Source: Morinoia aosen (Eukaryota; Arthropoda; Malacostraca; Amphipoda; Talitridae). Taken from it: a DNA stretch of 64,000 nt. Of the stretch, positions 1 to 10,000 are shown piece by piece. The notes beneath the pieces are model-generated. The model searched no databases, was not told the origin of the DNA, and was given only the letters and a program-made list of their open reading frames with translations. How positions within the stretch are numbered: position 1 is the stretch's first letter; every line of letters starts with the position of its first letter. The stretch spans positions 46,458,075 through 46,522,074 of the forward strand of contig CM059564.1 of assembly GCA_030386875.1 (NCBI GenBank). Direction: 5' to 3'. A program made the translations under genes and the position numbers.

Positions 1-259
1 GAACAAGGAAAAGATGATCTTAGAAAATTAGAAATTTATTCCATTCCAACGAAGGGTAGGCCTCCCAAACACCTAGCTCCAGACCTCACATCTTCCCCTC
101 AGGAGCACCCATTCCCACAGATACGACAGTTGTATCCTACGAGGGGTTCCAGCACCTCAAAGGTTCTTCACAGAGTTAAATATTGCATCACAAACTCTTC
201 TGAGATGGAATTTATAGGACGATCAGGAAAGGTTTTGGTTAAACGCTCTCCTGTCAGAC

Positions 260-543
260 CCTCAACTGCCAGCCCCACAGACCGCCAGAGACGAAGACCC
301 CCGGCGCCTGCGGAAGCCAGGCTACGGAGGCGAGCACGGCGGACGACGGCACGGAGAACTCAGTGACCACCAGGAAGGCCCCTGTGTCCACCAGCCACAG
401 CTGCCCGCCCGAGTAGCACAGCAGCAGGAAGTCCGGCGAGCACAGCGCCCACTCCAAGCCCAAGATGGCGCCCGCTGACGACCCGGAGCACTCGCTCGCC
501 AAGTCGTTCCCGGGAAACCAGTTGGTTTTGTTTCCACTGTCGC
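260..543 (-). CDS. WDR17: WDR17-like, fifth coding exon (residues 176 to about 270)
   Basis: The acceptor is TACGATACAG. The first two bases complete a Gly codon from the previous exon. The exon encodes an acidic, Ser/Asn-rich linker and then LEWALCSPDFLLLCY, a strand around LVDT and ASVAWLPQAPGVFVSG. WDR17 has ALEWDPLSTDYLLVV and LAWVPSAPGMFITG here. The lower boundary is uncertain. I placed it at AGG before GTCTGA (base 260) because LR then aligns with LRIW of WDR17. A donor about 24 bases earlier, GCG before GTCTGT, is possible. The frame stays open to 254. The next exon is outside the window. Confidence 0.78.
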
Positions 544-1011
544 CTGTATCGTAATTAGAAATCTTGGGCAAGTTGGAAGTGTGCGTATGTCTCAGAAATG
601 TTTTGGTGGAATGGCTGAGATGAGGTTGAAATTAAGTGTGTTAAAGGCACGTTTCCTGTCAAAATTCTTAGATGTTGATGTAGGCAATTTTGCAGCTAGT
701 AGAGCTAATACAACTTTTCAATCCTGGAAATGTCCATCTTTATTGATAAAGTCCTTTCACGTCATGAAAAGTAGCTTGAAAATATTTTCTGAATTATTCA
801 ACCCTAAAAACAAAACGTTGCAGACTATCAACTTGAATTCATTCTGGTATGAACGACTTGCAACCTCATAAGAACTTTACCACGCTTGTGAACACCAACA
901 ATGTGGACAATTTCAAAAAGAAATAAGATTAGGAGTAAATAGAAGGGTGAACACCACCAATGTTTAAAGTTTCAAAAAGAAATAACACGAGGAAGGAACA
1001 GCAGGTCGCAC

Positions 1012-1202
1012 CGTCAGTAAAGATGGAGATCCTGGCATCAGTGTGCGCCACTGCCAGCCTGCCAGAGGAGCTGGGGTGCCAGCGGAAGAGCGCCACGCCG
1101 CCCCTGTAGGCATGGCTCTCCCCGTAGGGCTCGGGCTGCCCGCTGTCCTGGTGCTGCCACAGCTGCACCGGCCCGCGGGCCGTACTGAACGTCACCACCT
1201 CC
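1012..1202 (-). CDS. WDR17: WDR17-like, fourth coding exon (residues 112-176)
   Basis: This 191-bp exon has acceptor TTTTGACAG and donor GACG before GTGCGA. It encodes REVVTFSTARGPVQLW, a Gln/Pro-rich loop, then FRWHPSSSGRLAVAHTDARI and SIFTDG. WDR17 has EDVVAFVSHRGPLFIW and FRWHTHQKGKVVFGHIDGSL at the equivalent positions. It forms part of the N-terminal beta-propeller. Both splice phases (2 in, 1 out) agree with the neighbouring exons. Confidence 0.85.
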
Positions 1203-1401
1203 CTGTCAAAATTTACGGACATCCTCAGTAGTTCCTAATGAAAGAACATAACTACGAAATGCTTTAAAAGTCAGACTCATGAGTTCCTCCCTGTGCAGAT
1301 TCGCAGACATCTTCAGATGTTCCAAATTTGAGAAAATAAATACGAAGTACTTGACAATGTTCGACTCGAACGAAGTGAGTCAGTCAGGCTGGGGCCGTCA
1401 C

Positions 1402-1518
1402 CTGGTAGGGCCGAGGACGCGCCAGGCGACGAGGACGGGGCAGCGGCAGAGGCTGACGGCGTGGAGCACGACTTGCTGCCGCACGCTCCACACGCACACC
1501 GTCTGGTCCTCCGACGAG
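1402..1518 (-). CDS. WDR17: WDR17-like, third coding exon (residues 73-112)
   Basis: This 117-bp exon has acceptor GTGCGCAG and donor CAG before GTGACGG. It encodes SSEDQTVCVWSV, a classical WD40 ending (D-x-T-V-x-V-W), followed by a less conserved stretch. It begins by completing the Ser codon from the GC-donor exon and ends two bases into an Arg codon completed by the exon at 1202. The intron upstream of it, about 2.6 kb, contains the 15/17-bp minisatellite that starts only about 50 bases before the acceptor. Confidence 0.82.
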
Positions 1519-1566
1519 CTGCGCACGCACCACACGCCAGTCACGCGAAAATTTAACAGTTTCGAG

Positions 1567-2330
1567 AATTTGACAGTCGGAAATTTGACGGTCGGAAATT
1601 TGACGGTCGGAAATTTGACGGACGGAAATTTGACGGTCGGAAATTTGACGGACGGAAATTTGACGGACGGAAATTTGACGGACGGAAATTTGACGGACGG
1701 AAATTTGACGGACGGAAATTTGACGGACGGAAATTTGACGGACGGAAATTTGACGGACGGAAATTTGACGGACGGAAATTTGACGGTCGGAAATTTGACG
1801 GTCGGAAATTTGACGGTCGGAAATTTGACGGTCGGAAATTTGACGGTCGGAAATTTGACGGTCGGAAAAATTTGACGGTCGGAAAAATTTGACGGTCGGA
1901 AAAATTTGACGGTCGGAAAAATTTGACGGTCGGAAAAATTTGACGGTCGGAAAAATTTGACGGTCGGAAAAATTTGACGGTCGGAAAAATTTGACGGTCG
2001 GAAATTTGACGGTCGGAAATTTGACGGTCGGAAATTTGACGGTCGGAAATTTGACGGTCGGAAATTTGACGGTCGGAAATTTGACGGTCGGAAATTTGAC
2101 GGTCGGAAATTTGACGGTCGGAAATTTGACGGTCGGAAATTTGACGGTCGGAAATTTGACGGTCGGAAATTTGACGGTCGGAAATTTGACGGTCGGAAAT
2201 TTGACGGTCGGAAATTTGACGGTCGGAAATTTGACGGTCGGAAATTTGACGGTCGGAAATTTGACGGTCGGAAATTTGACGGTCGGAAATTTGACGGTCA
2301 GAAATTTGACGGTCGGAAATTTGACATTCG
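1567..2330. repeat. 15-bp / 17-bp minisatellite in a WDR17-like intron
   Basis: The unit is GTCGGAAATTTGACG (15 bp), with about 20 units before 1860 and about 22 after 1996. Between them eight units carry two extra A residues (17 bp, GGAAAAATTTG). Within the left block, most units from about 1619 to 1785 read GACGG instead of GTCGG. The variants occur in blocks, showing segmental amplification. It lies wholly inside the intron between the exons at 4097 and 1518. The plus-strand reading frames through it (TVGNL repeats) are by-products. Confidence 0.97.
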
Positions 2331-2365
2331 AGTAAATTAAGTCAAGAATTTACCAGAGGAGTGAA

Positions 2366-3172
2366 GTAAGGGGACAGACTCACTTTCGGACAAACTCTTT
2401 CCCTTTCGAGCAAATTTACCTGAAAATTGACCCATATATGATTTTGGAACGTTTTTGCTCGGTCGCATTTTTCGAATTTTTGCATAGAAAACGAGCTATT
2501 CTGAAAAGAAATCTTTTAGGAAGCACATTTCAAGGCAAAATAAAAGCAAAACGAATTGATTTTCAAAGTTGCTCCAAGTGTCATCACACTCAGAAAACAA
2601 TATTCTACGAATGATTTTGAGTCAAAATTCAAATTTGTTAGTGACATTTTAGGAATTTGAAAAAAAGTAATTGTTTTACATAAAAAATTGAAACCTAAAT
2701 TGAAAATGAAATCAACAGAGTTTGTAGTACATCTAATTACGAATAAAATAAGCCCTAAACCAAGTCACTACGCCAATAAACACGAGCGGTATAATTCCTA
2801 AAAAATTGAACAAGATTTCAACAGTAGCGTCCGGTGACGCAACACCCTCACAGGACAGCTGATGCGTAACTAACGTGTCTTCTCGAGTCATGAGCTCTGA
2901 TTGGCTAATTGCTAAAAAGTTTTGACCAGTAACAACTTTGCTTTCATCAGAGCTTTTGCAAAGCGAAGGAAGCACTGGCACGCTTCCTAGCCAATAAGGT
3001 ACGTAGCTCTCCGTGGCAACGCGACCTGTAACTACGCAACTTCGACGCTCGATGTCTCCCGAACCATTTCGTCTTGAAGCATGAAATTTAAAATAAAGCA
3101 CAACGTAGCCTTTACGCATCTATTCGAACAAAAAATAAATTTTTCGTAAAAATGTGAGTCAATCCCCTTAAG
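2366..3172. mobile_element. Probable non-autonomous DNA transposon with short inverted ends
   Basis: The ends AAGGGGACAGACTCAC (left) and, on the opposite strand at the right, AAGGGGATTGACTCAC match at 14 of 16 bases and point inward. The roughly 800-bp interior has a 128-codon minus-strand frame (3119-2733) with a hydrophobic C-terminus that I do not recognise. It may be a transposase remnant or chance. The element lies in the WDR17-like intron next to the minisatellite. Target duplication is unclear, possibly TA. Confidence 0.5.
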
Positions 3173-4096
3173 TCGTGAATTTATCAGTCAAGTGAATTAA
3201 GTTGAGAATTTATCAGGCGAAATAATCAAGGAAGACACGTGGAAAAATACATGGGCGACTTAGGTTAGATCAAAGTATTTGCTGAGAAAATATGGTTCTC
3301 TAAAATGGAAAAAAACCTAATATGCTGTCAAATTTATTTTGCAGAAATATAGAGAAAAACGCACTCAAGGAACAACTAAGCGAGCATCTCCGTTGAGAAA
3401 TTATATTTCTAAAGGCATTAACCATCGTTGAGTTAATCCTCATTTCAGCTCCAACACAGTATAACTCGATAAGAATACAGAAAGTGCAGCACTGCCGGGG
3501 TGTGCCACTTCAGAGTGTTGCCTATCACAGATCTTTCTGCCAGCGTTAAAAAAATAACGTCATCGCCAGGATACAAAACCGTAGAGCGAGACGGAAGAAG
3601 CAGAGAGAGCAAGACAATCATGCAAGAGTTTGCAAGAACGATGTCAGACAGCTGAAAAAAGTTATAAATTCAGCAGTACTCGAGTATATCTCTGAAATTT
3701 CCATTTTCCCTGCAGTGCACAGGGTCAGGCATGTGCACGTCCTTTTGAATAACGACCGGTATTTCTACCCATCCCGTGAGGGGCTTCAATTCTTAATGCT
3801 ATTTACAATCGCTTTAATCGTACATCCCCGAGGTACTCAGAAGTCAGAAATTGTAACATAAAATAGCATCAGGTGATTACTTTCCAGCTTTTCAACCCAG
3901 CACATTTTTTTAATTTCTTCCCGTGTTAGATACGCATGATGATCAACAATTTTTGTATATATTAGCAAGTTAAGAACTGGAAGAAAGAGCATCAAAGAGT
4001 ATCAATCATTCCAGGGAAATTCTAACACGGAAATAGCATCAAACAACGCAGGCAGCAAATAAAGCTGTCCAGGGACTGGCACGCAGAGATGCTCGC

Positions 4097-4197
4097 CTGG
4101 CTATGAAGTCCTCCAGGCGCGGGTGCCACGCCAGCGACGTGATGGTCTTGCGGTGGTCTGCCAGCACTGAACACAGCTGCCAGCCTCCGGCCGCTTC
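4097..4197 (-). CDS. WDR17: WDR17-like, second coding exon (residues 40-73)
   Basis: This 101-bp exon starts after GGGGCAG in phase 0 and encodes a WD40 strand set, with HRKTITSLAWHPRLEDFIA as its core. WDR17 has HKKTITAISWCPHNPDLFAS at the same place. The exon ends CCAG before GCGAGC, so the donor is GC rather than GT. The two leftover bases (AG) join the first base (C) of the exon at 1518 to give Ser. That extends the match to the WDR17 pattern FAS-x-S-x-D and supports the unusual donor. Confidence 0.85.
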
Positions 4198-4840
4198 CTG
4201 CCCCACCCAGGATAATGATTATATAATCAGTCCAAAGCGCGTGACTAGTATGGATGTGACATGTTCGGGTGGGCATGACGTTGACAGTTTGTTCGCCTTG
4301 TGCTTTAGAAAAAATGGGATGAGTGTATGGCAAAATAGACCGTCTCTACGGCAAGGGCAAGAATTGAATTTATTCAGTGTGGAAGTTCAACCAATATTCA
4401 AGTCAAGGTAGAACATTTAAATGGGAAATTTTCAGCGTTGTTGTGAATAAAAATCTCGCAGATACTAAAGAGAACAGCGCGTCGATGACGGATGCTACAA
4501 TCTAAGTTCTATTCATTCCCCAAAGTCCATTCTTTTCTACATAGTTAAAATCATCAAAAACTTTCATTCAATTCGGTAATTCGTTTTATGGAAGCTTAGT
4601 GTTCATTACCAAATAACGTACGTTTCTACCAATAAAATACACTCAAATTCCTTCCGCAAAATTAAAAGAGACCAAAGAACTTATGGATCACATTTTCAAA
4701 AACAAACACGGAAATAAAGTTCGATCTCTGCTTACAACGAGAAACCAAGCACGGGAGTACACTACCAAAGCCCGAGAGCACACAGCCAAGAACGCATCAA
4801 CAACCAGTTCAGGAGCCAGAAGGCGGCACAAAATGCTCAC

Positions 4841-4964
4841 TTCGTAGACGTAGATGACGAGCGTGGCGGCGTACGCAAAGCGTCTGTGGCGAGCGGCGCA
4901 GATGTTGCTGTTCCAGGGCTGTGCTCCTGCGGCCAGCAGGTCCCTCTGGCGCAGCATCCTTCCT
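4841..4964 (-). CDS. WDR17: WDR17-like WD40 protein, first coding exon (residues 1-39)
   Basis: The ATG is at 4957-4955, preceded by a seven-base leader and an acceptor ending TGTGCAG. The exon encodes 39 residues and ends in phase 0 at GAA before GTGAGC. The peptide LLAAGAQPWNSNICAA followed by FAYAATLVIYVYE strongly resembles the start of vertebrate WDR17 as I recall it (LLAAGCQPWN..., FAYCATLAIYIYQ). WDR17 is a long protein of about 1,300 residues with N-terminal WD40 repeats and a helical C-terminal part; its molecular role is poorly known, and retina-enriched expression is reported in mammals. Four more coding exons downstream join in phase and also align with WDR17, so the assignment does not rest on this exon alone. 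The gene is incomplete because it leaves the window at base 1. Confidence 0.85.
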
Positions 4965-5029
4965 CTGCACACGGCACCGTGCACCTCATCATGCCGTCAA
5001 ATGGGCGTGGGGACACGCAACAGACGGAT

Positions 5030-5300
5030 CACTAATGTTAAACTCTGCGTTATGAGAAGTGGCATGATAGTATCAAAGAGACAGATCACTAATGTTGAGC
5101 TCCATGTTATGAAGAGGTTGGTGAAATGGAGAAATAGTTGCACACGTCACTATACTATGCCATAAAATATGGCATGATATTATACTACGCGAATGCCAAA
5201 GATATAGTTCACTAATGTTAAATTCTATGTTGAAAAAAAGGTTGGTAAAATAGTGAAATCGTTGCACACGTCACCATACTATACCAGGAAATGTAGCATG
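5030..5300. repeat. Degenerate tandem duplication of about 60-135 bp
   Basis: The phrase CACTAATGTTAA or a close variant recurs near 5030, 5088 and 5211. The following block, with GGTTGGTRAAATRG and GTTGCACACGTCAC, occurs at about 5115-5155 and again at 5237-5275. The copies are diverged. The sequence lies in the first intron of the WDR17-like gene. Confidence 0.6.
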
Positions 5301-5477
5301 ATAATAAACGAATATTCCATGTCAGAAAAAGGTCAATGAAGACCCGTAAATCGCACGCTAGGCGGTATGTAAATAGACACAAGTCATACAAATAACTCAT
5401 ATCTACTAGACATAACTTATACCGTAAGATACAAGTGCGTTGGTAGACTCATAAGACAGTACAAGTAGATCACTTAC

Positions 5478-5600
5478 AAATGCAGAGGCTTCTGAGGAGG
5501 GGCGCGCGGCTTGAAGGGAATGTCAGGTGACGCAGAGTCTAGCGACTTCCTGCGCCCACCGCCGGATAGTTTCTTCCAAGTCAGGCCTGCATGAGCGAAC
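5478..5600 (-). other. Probable non-coding first exon of the WDR17-like gene
   Basis: On the minus strand a GC-rich stretch ends at a strong splice donor (exon base 5478, then GTAAGTG reading down from 5477). It lies just downstream of an NRF1-type palindrome at 5627-5638. The first WDR17-like coding exon has an acceptor seven bases before its ATG, so an upstream exon is required, and this is the best candidate. The upper end (about 5600) is a guess from the promoter element. There is no long reading frame in it. RNA data would settle it. Confidence 0.45.
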
Positions 5601-5626
5601 GGGAAAGGAGAAATCAGCGAAGTGGT

Positions 5627-5638
5627 TGCGCATGCGCA
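5627..5638. promoter_or_regulatory. Perfect NRF1/erect-wing-type palindrome, candidate WDR17-like promoter element
   Basis: TGCGCATGCGCA is self-complementary and matches the known NRF1 consensus. In animals such sites lie close to transcription starts of housekeeping genes. Here it sits immediately upstream, in the minus direction, of the candidate first exon. Function is inferred from position and sequence only. Confidence 0.5.
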
Positions 5639-6082
5639 AGGCTCCTGTTCAATTACCAGACAAGTATAAATTTAACACAGATCGAAGGAGGAAGTTAACG
5701 ACTTCGAATCTAGATGAAGAACGTGCAACTCTAACGGGTACTATTTATTTTTGAATTTCAATACCGTACTCGGGTAAGTTGTGTAATTCATTGACAAAAG
5801 TTATATTTTTAGAAGGTATTCAAAGTAAGTCACATAATTTGAAAATCGTTGCGTCAAAAATGACCATTTAAGACATCTCGACACACACAGAACATAGAAA
5901 AAATTGAGCTCAAAGTAACAGGAATGACACGAGTAACAGGAATTGACACGATTGACTAAAAATTACAAAAATGACTTCGAAGTTAGTCAGATACCGTATG
6001 CTGAGGGCATACCAGAAACATGAAGAAGATAAAAAGAGACCTGCGAGTTATGTTTAAGAGTTTCAGGAAGATTCCTACTTCG

Positions 6083-6572
6083 ATTACTTCATCCTTTACA
6101 GCACCGACAGAAATTTGTATGAGAGCAACATGAACCAAAAGTTAAGGGCGTAATTTGATACAACCGATGGAGCACGGTGTATTACTTCATCCTTTACAGC
6201 ACCGACAGAAATTTGTATCAGAGCAACATGAACCAAAAGTTAAGGGCGTAATTTGATACAACCGATGGAGCACGGTGTATTACTTCATCCTTTACAGCAC
6301 CGACAGAAATTTGCATCAGAGCAACATGAACCAAAAGTTAAGGGCGTAATTTGATACAACCGATGGAGCACGGTGTATTACTTCATCCTTTACAGTACCG
6401 ACAGAAATTTGCATCAGAGCAACATGAACCAAAAGTTAAGGGCGTAATTTGATACAACCGATGGAGCACGGTGTATTACTTCATCCTTTACAGTACCGAC
6501 AGAAATTTGTATCAGAGCAACATGAACCAGAAGTTAAGGGCGTAATTTGATACAACCGATGGAGCACGGTGT
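6083..6572. repeat. 98-bp tandem repeat, 5 copies
   Basis: ATTACTTCATCCTTTACAG starts at 6083, 6181, 6279, 6377 and 6475, so the period is exactly 98 bp and the array is 490 bp long. Copies differ at a few positions only (GCACC/GTACC, TTTGTAT/TTTGCAT), so the amplification is recent. No gene overlaps it. Confidence 0.97.
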
Positions 6573-7164
6573 ATTCAATACGACCATCTCTACAATGATG
6601 TTATTTCGGAGCCCAACTTAAACAGTTCTGAATTTTCTAATCCCATGGTGACACGGTGATGAATTAAGAGATGTTACTCTCATAGCATCAAGTAAGTTTC
6701 TCTCTGTTTGTCACAGAATTTCGACAAGTGGAAATTATAACTTCCAAAAATGAATTCATTTTCTTCATGAAAATTCTACTTTAATTCAGATAAGAACGAT
6801 GTAATTGCATATACTAGAATGAGTCTTATATTGCGAGCTTAATTTTAAAAAATTTTCAGTAAATATGTTTCAAGCAAACCACTGATGGGTTCAGGTCGCA
6901 TATTTTGCACAGAAATACTCGCGTACTCAGCTTTCATGCGAGCAAATCCACCGTCATCAAATTTAGATTTCGTTTCTTGTCTGTCTTTTAATTTGAATAT
7001 AACCTCGTTTCTGTCTTCGATGTTGAGAACAATTTCTATCACGTCTTAAAATTTAGATACCATTTTTTCCTACGAATCGTATTTGAAGTTATACTTAAAT
7101 TGAAGTTATACCCGATTGTAATCTTTTTTGGTTTACGGCACCGAGTGCAAAGAGAGGCAATGAC

Positions 7165-7320
7165 CACATATAAAACTCTACGGAATTCGAAGCTAACATT
7201 TCATTTACTTATGGAACTCTACGGAGTTTGCAGCGAAAATTTCACTCACTTTTCAACAACTCTACGGAATTTGCATCTAACATTTCATTTACTTTACGAA
7301 CTTCAAGGAACACCTGACCT
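7165..7320. repeat. Degenerate short repeat shared with 11645-11800
   Basis: Units around CTCTACGGARTTTGCA and CTAACATTTCATTTACTT recur about every 50 bases, and the same words recur at 11645-11800. The 110-codon plus frame over this stretch (7100-7432) is composed largely of these units, so I do not call it a gene. The two blocks probably come from one dispersed repeat. Confidence 0.55.
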
Positions 7321-8609
7321 GCCACAGAAATGCGTGAAGAAGATACACTCTTCTTGTCCCGCGCAACAGCTGCGTGCGTCACCCTGCGGGGACAAATATC
7401 ACAACAATGAGATCCAAGGCGATTTGAAATGACGAAAGGAATGCGTTAAAATATGGTCTTCAAAGGCGTAGTATTTCTCTAGATTTTTCAAGTTCCGTAA
7501 GTGTCCTTATCACATACAGATTGTTTTAAGTGAAGAGAGAAGCGCATTCCTTACCTGCGCTCGGTCTACAGGTTTGACTAGTATATCATTTTCGCGTCAG
7601 TAAGCCGTAGTAATTCTGGAGTTGTCAGTATTTTCAGTTTCAGCAAATTGAAGTTTATTAGAATTGAAATTCTAAAATCGCTACCTATTTATGAAGCTTA
7701 AAAAATATTCCTTTAACATAAGTAACGGCAAATGAATAAATCAATCTTTTAAGTAAGCAAGGCATTTGAGCACTCGGCAAAACTGCGAACGAAAATTCAT
7801 CAAGTTTATAAAAATTAGTACGAAATTATTTTCCCATTTTCCGACAGCAACACTCCTGCATACATTAAATATACACTACTTCCTTCCTATTTGAATTTTG
7901 TAGCGATTGCTATTAAATTGAATAACATATGAATCGTCTTTGTGAGTTAATATTCTGCGCATCAAGTCACGAAGCCTAGTTATCTGATACATTTCGATAC
8001 AACCCAATGGTCAACATCAATATTTTCAGAAATTTTAATTTCACACATCAAATTTTTAACGTGGACAGTAAATTTTCTAATTCCTCACACTCAGTCTGCT
8101 CTTCTACAAATAAAGGTTTTGATTTTGAGAGAAACGTCTTCAATTCCCCGAACAAAGTCAAACTTCACAAGTAAAATCATTACATCTTTTAATTTCACAC
8201 ATCAGAGATTCAATGCCCCGAGTAAATTATTTATATCGACACACCTAGTCTCCAATGTCACATACAAAATCTTCAATTCGTGTGAAAAGTTTATCTCAGC
8301 GAACAAAGTCTTTAACTTCACGAATAACCCCATTACGTGCTCACAGGCAGCAGTACACACCTAGTGTCCAATTTCATAAAAACTTTAACTTCGGGTGAAA
8401 CTCATCAATTGTACAAGTCGTTAACTTCGTCACAAGTAAAACCATGACGAGTCCACAGACAGCAGGGACTCACAGAGGTGCTGGCTCCGGCCAAAATTGT
8501 GGGTAAAAAGTCTTTAATTTTGGGTGAAAAGTATTCACTTTCACAAGCAACGCCTTCAACTTCACAAGTAAGCCCATTAGGTACAACACATCTCCATGGG
8601 TGGCAGGAC

Positions 8610-8844
8610 TCACAGAGGCGTTTGCTCGGAGACGCCGTCAGGGTTGGCGAGGGGCGGCGCCACACACACGTCCTCCGTATTGACGCTCTCCTTGCTGAGG
8701 TGCAGGCAGCCCGAGCAGTCCGAGTCGCTCGTGGACCAGGAGCTCTCGCTCAGCAGCACGTCCTCCACGCGTTCCACGAAGCCGTGAATGTCGTCATAGT
8801 CAGGCCGCTTTAGGTAGGACATCTTCTGAACCTCGTCCAGTATG
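8610..8844 (-). CDS. Terminal coding exon of an unidentified protein (77 residues, acidic Ser-rich C-terminus)
   Basis: The exon begins after GTGTGATGTAG, one base into a codon, and runs to a TGA at 8612-8610. The peptide starts ILDEVQK, continues with YLKRPDYDDI, then an acidic Ser/Asp cluster (SESSWSTSDSDCSG), and ends in SEQTPL. Codon use is clean and GC-rich against an AT-rich background, which argues for real coding sequence. I do not recognise the family. The phase (2 required from the previous exon) does not fit directly to the exon at 13477-13622, which ends in phase 1, so at least one further exon would lie between them if both belong to one gene. Confidence 0.6.
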
Positions 8845-9210
8845 CTACATCACACGCTCCATCCTCCTCGCAGCCACAATGGATTCATTGATTATTGGTT
8901 GGTGATGTCGCTGTGGATAAAATTTCGCTCGCCGGAACTCTTCAAATTGGCCTCCTTTGAACTTACGTGCTCAAAGACGATCAAAGATATCGTGCTCATA
9001 TTAGGTTGTGTCAATGCTCGAGTTGAGTGCACGCTGTGAGTGAACTTGGCGGCTGTCTCTGAAAGGTAACTTGTGAGATGAATAATATTCGACCTCACTT
9101 TGTAGAACATCAATTTCGTAGCCGGCGAACATTTGTGCTAGACTTGGTATACAAATATACCTGTTATACACGCTCTTGGGTGTGAAGTCACAGGACAGCT
9201 CAAGCAATCA

Positions 9211-9933
9211 CTATCACTATAATAATAAGAGCCGCATCCGTCCGTCCGTGTGACCTCATCTAATCGATAATTTTGATAGCAACAAGGATAAAGCTTAAGA
9301 AATGCAAGAAATTATTCTATTGCATTATTCTTCTGTGTAATTCTTTTTCACTAGCATTGTGGTATCCAGAATACGCAATCAGCACATTTTTACAAATAAA
9401 AATTTTTTTTGGAGCGTTCTCTATTGAAATTCATTATGTTGCTTTGATATTTTTAATAGATAATGCGAATAGAAATGTTTTAAGTTCATTTGACCCGTAA
9501 CTTGTCTACCACTTAGTATAAAGCCCAAGATTTTGGAACTTGAGTTATTGTTTTCGAAATTGTGATTTTATTGAAAAGCTTTGAAGAGATAATAGACGAC
9601 ATTTCAGAATAAAATTCCGACAAAAAAGGCCACCATGGATAGAAATGTGTCCAACCGCAAGAGAGAAGTAGCAAGACTTCGAAAGCAAGAAAAACGACGA
9701 AGACGATCAGATGAACAACGCGCAATGGCAAGACGAAGCAATGCTGCTCGCCAACGAGAAGCTAGAGCTAAATTGACCCTTGAACGGCGTTTGGAAATTT
9801 TACGGAATAATGCAGAGCAGCACCGAGTAGCTAAAGAGAGCTTAACAAATGAAAGAAGCGAGGAAATTCTTCGGCATAGTGCTGGACAACATCAAGTGGC
9901 ACGAGAGAGTTTAATTTTAAATAAAGGGGGTGG
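9211..9933 (+). mobile_element. Helitron/Helentron-like fragment with STPR-repeat ORF start
   Basis: The segment begins near ATAATAATAAGAGCCGCATC and a CCGT repeat, a type of sequence I associate with Helitron-like 5' ends; this is recalled, not searched. It contains the ORF at 9635. Basic 23-residue repeats of this kind are found in proteins encoded by arthropod Helitron-like elements upstream of the replicase. No Rep or helicase domain is present. The sequence is cut by a foldback element from about 9934. Confidence 0.4.
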
Positions 9934-10000
9934 ACTACAGCTTTTTAACTTTAATTTAAAAAAGCTCAAGTTCAATTTAAAAAGCTCAAGTTTAATTTAA
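9635..10000 (+). pseudogene. STPR-repeat basic protein, truncated by a transposon (121 codons)
   Basis: The ATG lies in an ideal context (GCCACCATGG). A very basic N-terminus (RKQEKRRRRS) is followed by three consecutive 23-residue repeats at about residues 30-98, beginning SDEQRAMARR, TLERRLEILR and TNERSEEILR and each ending in L. This is the length and pattern of the score-and-three peptide repeat first described in silkworm FMBP-1, a DNA-binding domain that is also common in mobile-element proteins. After residue 98 the frame enters the terminal repeat of the foldback element and becomes Lys/Phe/Asn-rich up to the stop, so the natural C-terminus is lost. Domestication as a small DNA-binding protein cannot be excluded, but a broken element ORF is more likely. 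Confidence 0.6.

Noticed and set aside
7100..7432. Plus frame of 110 codons.
   Set aside because: Most of it is a degenerate 50-bp repeat shared with 11645-11800.
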